A DNA stretch of 64,000 nucleotides from Bufo bufo (taxonomy: Eukaryota; Chordata; Amphibia; Anura; Bufonidae): positions 213,161,359 to 213,225,358 of the forward strand of contig NC_053390.1 of assembly GCF_905171765.1 (NCBI RefSeq), written 5' to 3'. The notes beneath the pieces are model-generated. The model was not told the DNA's origin. It worked only from the letters and a program-made list of their open reading frames with translations, and searched no databases. Each line of letters begins with the position of its first letter. Within the stretch, counting starts at the first letter, position 1. Position numbers and translations under genes: made by a program. Below, in pieces: positions 30,101 through 37,266 of the stretch.

Positions 30101-32283
30101 AACGTTACAGCCTCCTCACAGCATAGCAAGCACAGTGCAATACATTGTCTAGTGGCTGTGCTTGGTATTGCAGCCCATTCACTTGAATAGAACTGAGCTT
30201 CAATTAGGGCATGCAACCAATTAACATGTCTTCCACTGAGCGCCAACGCCTCTTCAGCTGATTGTTGAGGATCCCAGCAGTTGGGATTTTTGGGGATCAG
30301 CTGGCACCAGCTATGTTGTTTTCCATCAGGTTTCGTTTGCTCTAAATGGGCAGAAATAGTATAGTCTGCTACATTACTCTCACCAGTAAAATAATGGAAA
30401 CCTGGCAGATTCTATTATAATAGACAATAGCAGGGGCGTAGCTAGAGCTGACTGGGCCCCACAGCAAATTTTTGCATGGGGCCCCCTCTTCATGACCATC
30501 CTGGCATTGCATTTGTGCATATGTAAGAGTGGGTTCACATCACCTTTTTACCATCCGTTTGACGTAAGCGTTGGAAAAAAGGGATACAAAAACGCAGCAC
30601 ACCATGTTTTTGTATCCTGCAGAGTCCAGCAAAAAAAAAGTGTACTTTCTTTTACAATGGAATCCTATATATGCCACTGTATGACATCAACCTGAGTCAT
30701 CTGTTAAGGTATACATTTTTGTATATGTTAAACGCATGGCAAAAAGGTGATGTGGACCAATCTTAAGCGTGCCAAAATAAGCATTAGTACACAGCGGAGC
30801 AACATGGCAGAGAAGGGAGGCTGCCATGTACTGTAGGCTATATTACAAAAGGCTGGTCCTGGTGGTCACTGGTGTAAACTGTGTTCTACAAGGCTCATTT
30901 ACTCTACTGGGAAATACAGCCCACACTACAGCGTAATATACTGTAATCTATAGTATACACTGTAAATATATTAGCCCTCCAACCAAATAATAACACCGCC
31001 ATACAATGACCTGATAACGCCTACATACCGGGACCGGATAACACCTACATACAGTGACTGGATGACGCCGCCATACAGTGACTCGATGACGCCGCCATAC
31101 AGTGACTGGATGATGCCGCCATACAATGACCGGATAACGCCTAAATACAGTGACTGGATAACACCACCAAATTGGATAACAACGCCATTCAACTTTGCAG
31201 GATGGGTGAGCAAGAAGGCAGGCAGCCATACAAACGTGCCTCAGTAGTAGGAACCCCACTACCACCTTCAGGGAAAGAGTGGAACAGCACCAGGGCCGTC
31301 TTTAATATTGTTTGGAGTCGGACCCTGGGCAACCCCACAGATCATCCCCCCACCCCCCTTGTATTTGTTCCTCTGATCCGCTCTGTACTTGCGAGCTGCG
31401 CGGGCATGAGTTCGGTCACTTCGGTGCGCAATCCCGTCCTGCGGCGCGTGATCCCGGATCAGCAGAACAAGTACAAGGGGGGTGGGGGGATGATCTGTAG
31501 GGTTGCCCAGGGTCCAATCAATATTAAAGACGGCCCTGGAATAGCCAAATAAAATAAAAAAAAGGAAGAATTTAATAGGGCCCTGCTGATGCTCCTGGGC
31601 CCCTCCTAAGCTCGGGTCCCGAAGCAGCCACTTCCCTTGCTTCCCCGATAGCTACGCCACTGGACTTAGTATCCATTAGGATCTGTTTAGCTTCTGTTAT
31701 GATTTGTAATAAAAAAATACAATATAGATATGTCAGAAAAGGAAACCTTGATGCCAATGTCAACAATGCTTTCAATGTCCCCCCCCCCACACACACACAC
31801 ACACACATTTATCGTTCTTGTGTAAAAAAAGAAGCAACATACATGTTTTCTGTCATTCTTCCAGGATCCAGAAAAAACCTTTACATATTCTCCAGTATTG
31901 GGGTCTTGCACACTGTATGTCCCAAAACCACTTCTTTTGCCACATTTCCATTCTCCTTCATAAATGATGTTGGAGCTTTTCCATACATAAGTGCCTTTGC
32001 CTGACGTTTGAAAACAATTAAAATAAAAAATGAACATGGACAAAATTGGACTACAATTACCTTTATTTTCCTTTACATTGGCTTTTGTACAATTCTCCAT
32101 ACACCTCATAGGGCAGGGGGGTACATTTCTAGACTCACCATGCTTTTGGTTATTAAGCCACTCTCCTGTGTATTGATCCCCATTGACACTGTAAACTGTG
32201 TGCCTCAGGCCAGACTTCTGTGCTTTTCTGTCCCAACCTTTCCATGGTGGTTCAACATTCTTGGGATATTTTACAAAAGGCAT
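20949..32283 (-). CDS. MORN3: MORN3, MORN-repeat protein 3 (spliced, four coding exons seen)
   Basis: The coding sequence joins 32283-32139, 31843-32000, 24140-24299 and 20949-21142, all minus strand, giving 218 residues. It matches vertebrate MORN3: an N-terminal '[14 protein letters not shown]' block, then about seven MORN repeats of the form YEG-W-...-G-G, and a C-terminal 'CGSMVDFGR...PIPEVK' block. Exon phases join cleanly (phase 1, 0, 1) with GT...AG introns of 138, 7543 and 2997 bp. MORN3 is known in mammals as a testis-enriched protein linked to sperm head and acrosome formation. MORN repeats generally act as a scaffold or lipid-binding surface. I chose ATG 32283 because it begins 'MPFVKYPKN', close to the mammalian start. 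The mammalian protein is about 22 residues longer, so a missing 3' exon is possible. A full gypsy element occupies the second coding intron. Confidence 0.92.
21191..21386. mobile_element. 196-bp hAT-type MITE in MORN3 third coding intron
   Basis: The termini are CAGGGGTGCACCACCAATGA and the inverted counterpart ending GGTGCACCCCTG. A perfect 8-bp target duplication, CCATAGTT, flanks it at 21183-21190 and 21387-21394. It is non-autonomous and lies 48 bp upstream of the last recognised MORN3 exon (minus-strand sense), close to its acceptor. Confidence 0.85.
21961..22063. repeat. Left arm of a TTAA MITE
   Basis: Starts TTAAAGGGGTTTTCTGGG followed by TTGATGGTCTATCCTCA, the standard left half of a frequent frog MITE. 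The right half is absent here. Confidence 0.5.
22064..22237. repeat. Palindromic MITE in MORN3 intron
   Basis: The ends TGGAGATTTATCAAAACTGG and TTTTGATAAATCTCCA are inverted. The inner arms pair CAACCAATCAGATTCC / ATTGGTTG and CCTTTCATTTTTCA / TGAAAAATGAAAGG. A very common frog element. Non-coding. Confidence 0.8.
22238..23236. other. MORN3 intron sequence without recognised gene
   Basis: Mostly unique-looking. A MITE-like block with inverted words (GTATTCGGTGCCTTGTGGAG...TTTTGGGAGAGGAGGGGCTCC) covers about 22497-22790. No exon of MORN3 or any other gene seen. Confidence 0.4.
23237..23728 (-). mobile_element. 3' fragment of a CR1/L2-like LINE
   Basis: The minus strand encodes '[17 protein letters not shown]', '[17 protein letters not shown]' and '[13 protein letters not shown]' (23519-23728). 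This is the conserved tail that follows reverse transcriptase in CR1/L2/Rex-type non-LTR retrotransposons ('RR.RGDMIE.YK'). The downstream part, on the plus strand GAAACATAGAATGTGTCGGC and CCCATCTAGTCTGCCCAATA, is the usual 3' end of this frog family. It is truncated at its 5' side, as LINE copies usually are. Confidence 0.8.
24140..24299 (-). CDS. MORN3: MORN3 third coding exon
   Basis: 160 bases between acceptor TTTTTACAG and donor TTAG|GTACAT. It encodes '[18 protein letters not shown]', '[20 protein letters not shown]' and '[15 protein letters not shown]'. It carries MORN repeats 3 (end), 4 and 5. This frame was too short to appear as a long open frame but is clear by homology and splice sites. 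Confidence 0.92.
24400..24721. repeat. Broken MITE upstream of the gypsy insertion
   Basis: AAAGGGGTTTTCTGGGAGTA with GATGGCCTATCCTCAGGATA is a MITE left arm. From about 24480, GGCAGGGATGGGATTCATAT begins another repeat. Matching right-arm words (GCCTCTTCAGCTGATTG, near 30248) lie beyond the gypsy element, consistent with insertion of the gypsy into pre-existing repeats. Confidence 0.4.
24722..24726. other. Target-site duplication, left copy (GTCGG)
   Basis: Five bases GTCGG directly precede the left LTR and are repeated directly after the right LTR at 30048-30052. Five bases is usual for gypsy integrases. Confidence 0.9.
24727..25217 (-). repeat. 3' LTR of the intact gypsy element
   Basis: 491 bp. 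On the minus strand it starts TGTCATGGTCTTACC and ends GGTTCCGTGACA. It holds a TATATATA box, four copies of a 35-bp tandem repeat (about 24873-25010) and an AATAAA polyadenylation signal (complement at 24782-24787). It has 17 bases (about 24818-24834) that the other LTR lacks. Confidence 0.95.
25218..25230 (-). promoter_or_regulatory. Polypurine tract
   Basis: On the minus strand TGAGGGGGAGGTAC abuts the 3' LTR. This purine run is the expected RNase H-resistant primer for plus-strand DNA synthesis. It overlaps the last bases of the Gag-Pol stop codon region. Confidence 0.8.
25229..29560 (-). CDS. Gag-Pol polyprotein of the gypsy chromovirus
   Basis: 1443 residues, one frame, no frameshift between gag and pol. 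Order: Gag with a capsid-like region (about 80-260); CCHC knuckle C311-x2-C314-x4-H319-x4-C324; aspartic protease with DSGA at D376; reverse transcriptase with YLDD at 686-689; RNase H with D836, E879 and D906; integrase zinc domain H1021/H1028/C1058/C1061; integrase core D1091, D1151, E1187 (35 residues between the last two); 'YQVGDRVWL' tail; chromodomain at about 1379-1431 ('EYEVSNILD...FLVHWRGYG'). All catalytic residues I can check are present, so the enzyme set may be functional. The ATG at 29560 lies 13 bases inside the LTR edge, just past the primer site, which is a very short leader to gag. A fused Gag-Pol resembles Tf1. Codon use is GC-richer than the surrounding intron. Confidence 0.95.
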   Translation of the reverse strand: MNSDGTGPSSLPTLVARLDQQDHLLGRFAVALQTLLERTAHFAPVADGSVVAPGLAPTAAPVVAPESTPTPVVAPAVFRGMTGSAPLPQRFGGEPTQCRGFLNQVGIYFELLPHAFPTERSKVGFLISLLSDKALAWASPLWENNNPVVAEFSGFVASLRKVFDVPARAASAAKLLMSIRQGSRSVAEYAIEFRTLAAEVGWNNEALVAAFSHGLSDALKDEVAAKDLPVELESLISFLILIDTRLRERPSFKENLRRSSNRLVPTFAVPPVPPSPPTPPGDDLSGGEPMQLGFARLSEGERARRRREGRCMYCGLGGHFRLACPNRPGNARTLRSCRGQILGGVSSSPVSRVDKPLITVVLSWVGGSVTTQALVDSGAGGLFIDSVFAAANSIPLQARGSPLALEAIDGRPLLPPHVTHETLPVGIAIGAVHRESACLQVISSPHYSVVLGYPWLQKHNPTFDWRSVEILSWSPQCGASCIHGSVKLLCTSSDSLLPPEYEEYRDVFDKVRAVALPPHRPYDCAIELQAGAVPPRGKVYPLSVAENEAMEEYVREALSRGHIRKSSSPAGAGFFFVKKKGGELRPCIDYRGLNRITIKNAYPIPLISELFDRLKGATVFTKLDLRAAYNLVRIKAGDEWKTAFNTRTGHYESLVMPFGLCNAPAVFQEFINDVFRDLLQQCVVVYLDDILVYSESMEAHILDVRRVLQRLRENKLFGKLEKCEFHRSQVTFLGYIISAEGFSMDPEKVSAVLQWPQPSGLRSLQRFLGFANYYRKFIRDFSMLAKPLTDLTRKGSNSQVWPLEAIRAFEALKSAFVSAPILSHPNPGLPFVLEVDASETGVGALLSQRRTPEGPLLPCGFYSRKLSSAECNYQIGDRELLAIVQALKEWRHLLEGSVVPVLILTDHKNLTYLSEAKRLTPRQARWALFLSRFNYVVSYLPGSKNIRADALSRQYSELSREESIPTSVIPPNQILAAIRTSLTSPLGEQILAAQSGAPSGRPNGRCFVPEELRTRLLRTYHNSKTAGHPGKNQLSWAVSRLFWWPSLRSDIAAYVAACSVCAQSKSPRHLPLGLLQPIATGERPWSHLGMDFIVDLPASRGHTVILMIVDRFSKMCHCVPLKKLPSAQELATIFAREVFRLHGLPKEIVSDRGSQFVSRFWRAFCSQLGIHLSFSSAYHPQTNGAAERSNQALEQFLRCYVSDHQDNWVDLLPWAEFARNTAVNSSSGTSPFMANYGFQPAVLPEVFSPQDIPAVEDHLSVLRASWVQIQKSLEVSVQRQRLQADRRQAPAPSYQVGDRVWLSTRNLNLRVPTPKLAPRFVGPFRVLRRVNPVAYALALPPGMRISNVFHVSLLKPLVCNRFTSSVPRPRPVQVGNREEYEVSNILDSRLVRGRLQFLVHWRGYGPEERSWVPSADVHAPALLRAFHARFPQKPFCAPRRRGP
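29562..29571 (-). promoter_or_regulatory. Primer-binding site, apparently for self-priming
   Basis: Minus-strand AGGACCAAGC begins two bases (TT, 29573-29572) inside the 5' LTR edge. It is the exact complement of GCTTGGTCCT, which occurs in the LTR at 29883-29874 (minus-strand order), where the mRNA should start. I see no tRNA 3'-end match (no TGG immediately inside the LTR). The two-base gap matches the spacing normal for integrase processing. Confidence 0.7.
29703..29840 (-). repeat. 35-bp tandem repeats in the LTR
   Basis: Units of 35 bp beginning GTAGTCAGACGAAGCCAGGA (plus strand) are repeated about four times, almost identical. They lie downstream of the predicted start, so they are in the transcribed leader. 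The left LTR has the same number of units. Confidence 0.9.
29874..29916 (-). promoter_or_regulatory. LTR promoter: TATA box and predicted mRNA 5' end
   Basis: Minus-strand TATATATA begins at 29916. About 33 bases downstream is GCTTGGTCCT (29883-29874), at the expected transcription start. The same arrangement is at 25044-25086 in the other LTR. Confidence 0.65.
30053..30430. other. Intron spacer with MITE remnant
   Basis: Contains CACTTGAATAGAACTGAGC and GCCTCTTCAGCTGATTGTTG, words from the right arm of a common frog MITE. No gene. Confidence 0.4.
30985..31175. repeat. Minisatellite of about 24-bp units
   Basis: Units such as GCCGCCATACAGTGACTGGA with a following TGAC/TAAC are repeated about eight times. 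The frames '[12 protein letters not shown]' are translations of the repeat. The same unit, inverted, occurs near 53437-53505. Confidence 0.9.
31291..31538. repeat. Palindrome, same as 930-1246
   Basis: Starts CAGGGCCGTCTTTAATATTG and ends AATATTAAAGACGGCCCTG. The centre holds TGAGTTCGGTCACTTCGGTG and a diverged partner arm. Second occurrence of the palindrome in the window. Confidence 0.7.
31843..32000 (-). CDS. MORN3: MORN3 second coding exon
   Basis: 158 bases between acceptor ACGTCAG and donor CAT|GTATGT. It encodes '[19 protein letters not shown]' and '[20 protein letters not shown]', ending '...[10 protein letters not shown]'. It carries MORN repeats 1 (end), 2 and 3 (start). A (CA)n/poly-C microsatellite lies just downstream in the intron (31780-31808). 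Confidence 0.92.
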
Positions 32284-32289
32284 CGGCAC
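32139..32289 (-). CDS. MORN3: MORN3 first coding exon
   Basis: It encodes 48 residues plus one base, starting '[20 protein letters not shown]'. An acceptor-like TTTCAG precedes 32289, so the exon probably begins in the 5' UTR and an upstream non-coding exon exists. The donor is ATG|GTGAGT (GT at 32138-32137). Confidence 0.9.
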
Positions 32290-32846
32290 CTGAAATCACA
32301 ATCACATATGCTGTTTATACTAATTTGACTGCAAGGGCTCTTACGACCAGGTCTGAAAGAAAGGGGAGGCAAAACTTTGGCCATTTGTTAGACAAACTGT
32401 AATAATCATTAGGGCATCTAAAGAACTATGTTATAAATAATTATGTACCTTACTTTTAAAGAGTTTGCCCAGTTTATAGACCAATGTCCTCCCAGGCATG
32501 AAGGCTCATAAAATGATAAAAGAATATATAGTCATCTGCTGCTTCCAGTGCCGCCACTACGAGCCTCCCAGTCGCAGCTATGGTTGCAGCATTGACATGC
32601 TCATATAGCCTATCCATTCTGCAGCCAATCACTGGCCTCAGTTGTATACAGTATGTGACCGCTAGGCCAGTGACTGGCTGCAATGGTCACGTGGCATATA
32701 CAGGCACATTATCACTGCAGTCTAACTCAACTATTGATTGGCTTATTTTGAGACACCAGACAATTTGACACCAGAATTGTAGCACAACGCCCTTTTACAT
32801 ATAGCTACCTCCCTTTTCAATAAGTCCTGAACCCATTTTACAGTAA
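32290..32846. other. Intron or 5' region of MORN3 with repeat fragments
   Basis: 32560-32720 contains inverted words (CAGCCAATCACTGGCCTCAG and CCAGTGACTGGCTGCA). No exon seen. Confidence 0.35.
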
Positions 32847-33140
32847 AGCTACATGCACACGAACGTTTCTGTTTTGCGGTCCGCAAATTGCGGATCTTCA
32901 AAAAAAAAAACGGATGACGTCCGTATGACATCCTATTTTTTGCTAAACGGACAAGAATAGGGCATGTTCTATTTTTTTTTTTTTGCGGGGCTACGGAACG
33001 GAGCAACAGATGCGGACAGCATACAGAGTGCTGTCCGCATCTTTTGCGACCCCATTTGAAGTGAATGGGTCCGCACCCGAGCCGCAAGAAATGCAGCTCG
33101 GATGCGGAACCAAACCATGTTCGTGTGCATGTAGGCTAAG
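32847..33140. repeat. Palindromic MITE
   Basis: Ends AGCTACATGCACACGAACG and TTCGTGTGCATGTAGGCT are inverted. Inner arms pair TTGCGGTCCGCAAATTGCGG and AAGAATAGGGCATGTTCT-type words. Non-coding. Confidence 0.8.
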
Positions 33141-33211
33141 TCTGAAAAAAGTGTAGAAACTCTAGTTGCGCCATTTTTGACAACAATTGTGCCAATTTGC
33201 ACCACTGTTTA

Positions 33212-33840
33212 GGCTGGGTTCACAAATCACTGATTAGCTGCGGATTTTCTGCCCAAATGGTGCGCTTTTGTTGCAGAAAACGGTGCAGATTAGACATGGT
33301 TTTAATTCTTTGCATTGGAAAGTTTGAAATCCGCTATGAAATCCGCGGTATAAATTGACATGCTGCAGATTTCAAATCTGTACCTCAGGTCAGCTTCTGC
33401 TGCGGATATTTTCTGTCATGTGTGACTGAAAATTGCTAAATGCTTAGGGAATGTTCACACAACGGATTTTACATTGGAATTTAGTTGTGGACAGCTGCGC
33501 CAAAATTCCACCGATAACCCACAGGCGGTCACTTCCTTTCTGCTTTCCATTCATTTCAATGGGAGGCAGCACTGAGCTTATAGCATCAGCAGCGCCGAGA
33601 AGGGACATGTCCCGCTCTGTGATCCTCAGCTCTGCCTCCCATTGAGATGTATGGGAGGCAGAAAGTACGCGGCTGTCGAGGGTTTTCAACTGAATTTTGG
33701 CGTGGCTATCTGCTGCAAAATTGCACTCTAAAATCCTTTGTGTGAATGTCCCTTTATTCACTTTGCTGGTACTGTACAATGCTGCAGGTTTGCCACACGA
33801 AAATCCGAAGGTAATCAGTCACCTGTGAACCCAGCCTGAG
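33212..33840. repeat. Palindromic MITE containing a second palindrome
   Basis: Outer ends AGGCTGGGTTCACAAATCAC and GTGAACCCAGCCTGAGG. An inner palindrome at about 33446-33763 starts GGAATGTTCACACAACGG and ends CTTTGTGTGAATGTCCC, with TTTCAATGGGAGGCAGCACTG near its centre. This looks like one MITE inserted into another. Confidence 0.7.
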
Positions 33841-34108
33841 GCCGCTTTCACACGAGCGTATTGAAATCCATTTGTATTCTGGATTGTGCACGGATTCCAG
33901 AAGATATACCATGAGTATTTTCCTCAGTATTGCTTCAGTATTTAATCAGGATATGCACAAAACTTGGACATGCTGTGGATTTCAAATACTGACGGAAATT
34001 ATACGCCCATGTGAATAGCTCCATTCATTAACATTAGCAGCGGATTCCAGTACATAAAATCCGGGCTATATACGGATTCCAAATACAGTCGTCTGACAAC
34101 GGCCTTAG
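33838..34108. repeat. Palindromic MITE
   Basis: Ends GGCCGCTTTCACACGAGCG and GTCGTCTGACAACGGCCTTAG; inner words GGATTCCAGAAGATATACC and TATACGGATTCCAAATAC are loosely inverted. Non-coding. Confidence 0.55.
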
Positions 34109-34598
34109 GCCTATTGCACACGACCGTATGGCTTTTTCAGTGTTTTGCGGTCCGTTTTTCACGGATCCGTTCAGTTTTTTGTTTCCATTGTGCTTCTGCT
34201 TTTGTTCCGTTCCGTTTTTCCGTATGCCATATACAGTATACAGTAATTACATAGATAAAATTGGGCTGGGCATAACATTTTCAATAGATGGTTCAGCAAA
34301 AAACGGAACGGAAACGGAAGACATACGGATGCATTTCTGTATGTGTTCCGTTTTTTTTTTTTGCGGACCCATTGACTTGAATGGAGCCACGGAACTTGAT
34401 TTGCGGGCAATAATAGGACATGTTCTATGTTAAAACGGAACGGAAAAACGGAAATACGGAAACGGAATGCATACGGAGTACATTCCGTTTTTTTTGCGGA
34501 ACCATTGAAATAAATGGTGCCGTATACGGACCGTATACGGAACGCAAAAAACGGCCAGTAAATGGGAAAAAAAAACGGCCGTGTGCAGGAGGCCTTAG
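34107..34598. repeat. Palindromic MITE
   Basis: Ends TTAGGCCTATTGCACACGAC and CGGCCGTGTGCAGGAGGCCT. Inner arms TTTTGCGGTCCGTTTTTCAC and GAACGCAAAAAACGGCC, with AAACGGAACGGAAACGG on both sides. Mirror-image frames on both strands are artefacts. Confidence 0.75.
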
Positions 34599-34796
34599 AG
34601 AGAGTTCACAACAACACTAGCATTACTTTTTTCAGTCTAAAAAATGGATCTAAGGCGGAAATAGCTAAAAACGGAAGCCAAATGTGCCTAACTGATGCAA
34701 CCGATCAGTTTTTTTGTTTTTTTACAAAATCTGTTATTTTTCCTTATTTTGACAGTTCAGAAGAAAGAATAAATTGCGGTGGTGTGTACTTTCCCA

Positions 34797-35112
34797 CGAA
34801 CGTAAGGGCTCCGTGCCTGTGCTGCGGACCGTAAGTAGCAGTCCACAATGCACAGGCACTGGCCGTATACACTCCGTGCTGCGGATGAGAACCCATTGAC
34901 TTGAATAGGTCCGCAATCCACAAAATCTGGCAAAAGATAAGACATCTTCTATCTTTTGCGGTGCGGAAGCATGGACCTGAAAGCCCATGGAAGCGCTTAG
35001 TAGTGTTTACGTGGGCTTCCGACATCTTTGGCCGTATCTTGCGGATCGCAGACTCATTCAAGTTAATGGCCAATATATGGAGCCCTTAAGTTTGTGTGCA
35101 TGAGCCCTTAGA
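34797..35112. repeat. Palindromic MITE
   Basis: Left end CGAACGTAAGGGCTCCGTG, right end GGAGCCCTTAAGTTTGTGTG. Inner arms ATCTTTTGCGGTGCGGAAGC and ATCTGGCAAAAGATAAGAC. It resembles 13877-14225. Confidence 0.7.
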
Positions 35113-35684
35113 AAGTTTTAAGAGGCAGAAACATTAGAAAATCTGGGCCAATATGTAATGTGCTGAGTGAGGATTGTTGGGCTGTATTCACAAACCTTGG
35201 TTTTGGGGATGGGGGGGTAGGTCTTTCACATTTGCGTATTTGGGTTAGTATTTGTCAAGCAAAATCAGGAGTGAAACCTACATAGAAAAAGTATACTGGA
35301 AAGATTTGCATCTCTGCAGCGCTAAAAACACAACAATCACAACAAAGTTACCATCGCGTTTTGCACAGGGACTCCAATTACTTGTGAAAAGTTGTGAAAA
35401 GCAATTGAATGATACAGTACTACGTAAATAATATCAAGTAGTGGTAAAATGACTCCCAATACTGCTGCACCTCACTGCACGACTGTGATTACATCTTCTC
35501 TACTTTCCAGACTTTACAACTGTTGTGATTGTTCTATGTTGCCCTGTAGTATGCATTTAGTAGGCACCCACCAGATGCAAGTCTGTCTGAGCTAAAATGT
35601 ATCTATATACCATTCCCATAGAAATCAATATTATTTCTTCATTCCTACAAATCAGTGTTATACAGACATCAGAAACATACAAAC
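35113..35684. other. Probable MORN3 first intron, no repeat recognised
   Basis: Largely unique-looking sequence. No open frame with protein character. Confidence 0.4.
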
Positions 35685-35800
35685 CTCCTCTGTGAAGATG
35701 ACAATTTTTAACTTAGGAGAACCCGATTTGAAGTATCTGGCTAGCAAACAGCAGCAACACAAGGCTATGTAGCATGCAGCTACACACAACACAACAGCAG
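35685..35800 (-). other. MORN3: Candidate MORN3 5' untranslated exon
   Basis: On the minus strand, directly downstream of the X-box, about 115 bases end at GAG|GTTTGT (GT at 35684-35683), a plausible donor. The next acceptor in gene sense is the TTTCAG before 32289. The intron would be 3.4 kb. This is inferred from position, motif and splice sites only; no transcript evidence is available to me. Confidence 0.4.
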
Positions 35801-35802
35801 TG

Positions 35803-35816
35803 GTAGCCATGGCAAC
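35803..35816. promoter_or_regulatory. RFX X-box, perfect consensus match
   Basis: GTAGCCATGGCAAC fits the RFX consensus GTNRCC-N(0-3)-RGYAAC with a two-base spacer and no mismatch. RFX factors drive ciliary and spermatid genes, and MORN3 is a sperm-linked gene, so the position (about 3.5 kb upstream of its first coding exon, next to a candidate leader exon) is sensible. The site also contains the ATG of the divergent frame at 35809. Confidence 0.55.
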
Positions 35817-35970
35817 AGTACACTATGACAGCCGAGCCTTTGTCACGCCTCCTAATGGAGCTTACCAGATTCCCTGGAAAGCAAATTCAACAAGAACTGA
35901 ACATGAACACTTTCTAAAATCCAACTCCAGGACTGATATAACAATAAGCAGCAGCAAACCACAAAAAAAA
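35809..35970 (+). CDS. Candidate first exon of an unidentified divergent gene
   Basis: Starting at ATG 35809 in a strong GCCATGG context, the frame reads 'MATVHYDSRAFVTPPNGAYQ' and continues 'IPWKANSTRTEHEHFLKSN', 'SRTDITISSSKPQKK'. Composition is protein-like and no repeat family covers it. A donor-like AAA|GTAAAG at 35970/35971 would end the exon after exactly 54 codons; without splicing the frame runs to 36120. In mammals the gene divergent to MORN3 is TMEM120B, but this protein does not resemble it. I do not recognise it. It may be a lineage-specific or mammal-lost cilium-related gene, or a chance frame in a MORN3 promoter. Confidence 0.35.
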
Positions 35971-36051
35971 GTAAAGTATTCCAAGAGTACTAGTCCTCAA
36001 CATATCGGAAACCATATAAGTACAAGCATATATGAGTTACGCGCATATATT

Positions 36052-36590
36052 AACCCTTTCCTGACGCAGCCATTTTCCATTTGCCTTCTTTCTTATTTTT
36101 CCGTCCACAAAGCCACATGAGAGCTTTTTTTTTTGTGGTAGAAAGCTGGAAAAAAAATTCCATATGTTGTAAAAACTGACCTGTTACTGTCGTTCTCTAG
36201 GTCAGTAGGATTACAGCAATACCGCATTTGTATAGGTTTTCTTGTATTTATTACTTTAAAAAAAAAAAAACTTTGCAAAAAAATGTTTTTCTTTGCATCA
36301 CTATATCCTGACCCCTAGAACTTTTTTTTTTTTAAGTATGGAGTTGTGTAGGGCTCATTTTTTCCAGGGCAATCTGTACAGTAGATTTCAGTGATACCGT
36401 TTTGGGGTGTGTATGACTTTTTTTAATTTACATTATTTTAAAGAGGTGAATCAACCAAAAAACTGCAAATCGCCCATTACTTTTTTCCTATTACAGCATC
36501 CAGTGTACAAGATAAATACAATTATATTGTAATAATTCAGGTATTTTGGGATGTGGCAATGCATATGGTCTTTTTTTTTTTGTATGGTTT
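36052..36590. repeat. Decayed interspersed frog repeat
   Basis: Starts TTAACCCTTTCCTGACGCAG and contains GTACAGTAGATTTCAGTGAT, AGTATGGAGTTGTGTAGGGC and many T-runs. Similar text occurs near 10315-10400, 19450-19760 and 60810-61310. No coding potential. Confidence 0.5.
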
Positions 36591-36764
36591 ATTTTAGGGC
36601 TGCAACGATTAATCGAAGTTATCGATAATATTCGATAACGGGATTCATTGTCAACGAATCATCGGCCGATTCGTTGCTATGCGAGGCGGGAGCGGGCGGT
36701 CAGGGTCCTTAACCAGCAGTGACATTTACTTCAACTTTAAATCAACGCATCTTTACTAACTTAC

Positions 36765-36932
36765 AATGAAGCTCCGGTAACAGGCAGAGCGGCCGGCGGC
36801 GTTACGTCACTTACTCACGTGACGCGCCTGCTCCGCCTGCTTCATTCATAAAGTGGGCGGAGCAGGCGCGTCACGTGAGTGAGTGACGTTCCGCCGCCGC
36901 CTGCTCTGCCTGTTACTGGAGCTTCATTGTAT
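36765..36932. repeat. GC-rich palindrome
   Basis: Arms GAAGCTCCGGTAACAGGCAG and CTGTTACTGGAGCTTC, then ACTCACGTGACGCGCCTGCT and AGCAGGCGCGTCACGTGAGT, centred near 36848. Confidence 0.85.
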
Positions 36933-36964
36933 TTGTAAGGTAATAAAGATCATAGAGCTGATTT

Positions 36965-37201
36965 AGGGTCCATTCACACGTCCGTTGTTTCTTTCCTGAT
37001 CTGTTCCGTTTTTTGCGGAACAGATCTGGACCAGATCTGGACCCATTCATTTTCAATGGGTCCTGAAAAAAAATCAGACATTGAGCTGTCCGATTTTTTT
37101 CAGGACCCATTGAAAATGAATGGGTCCAGATCTGGTCCAGATCTGTTCCGCAAAAAACGGAACAGATCAGGAAAGAAACAACGGACGTGTGAATGGACCC
37201 T
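36965..37201. repeat. Near-perfect 237-bp palindrome
   Basis: Both arms of about 115 bases carry GGGTCCATTCACACGTCCGT, TCTTTCCTGATCTGTTCCG, CAGATCTGGACCAGATCTGG and TTCAATGGGTCCTGAAAAA. Arms differ by about one substitution and one A in a poly-A run. A young palindromic MITE inside the hAT element. Confidence 0.9.
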
Positions 37202-37266
37202 TAAAGTTCAAGTAAAAGTTACTGCCAGTTAAGGAATAGTCTGAATACTGATGTGGCCGATGTATT

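Larger units (their letters stand above)
30431..31662. mobile_element. Non-autonomous hAT-like element (CAGGGGCG family)
   Basis: Left end CAGGGGCGTAGCTAGAG, right end CGATAGCTACGCCACTG, inverted. The flanks do not give a clear 8-bp duplication. It carries a minisatellite (30985-31175) and the GACGGCCCTG palindrome (31291-31538). A reverse-oriented partial copy is at about 53425-54110. Lies in the second coding intron of MORN3, just upstream of the gypsy insertion in gene sense. Confidence 0.65.

Noticed and set aside
30948..31265. Frames with repeated WRRHPVTV or GGVIQSLY motifs
   Set aside because: Translated 24-bp minisatellite; no non-repeat sequence supports a gene.
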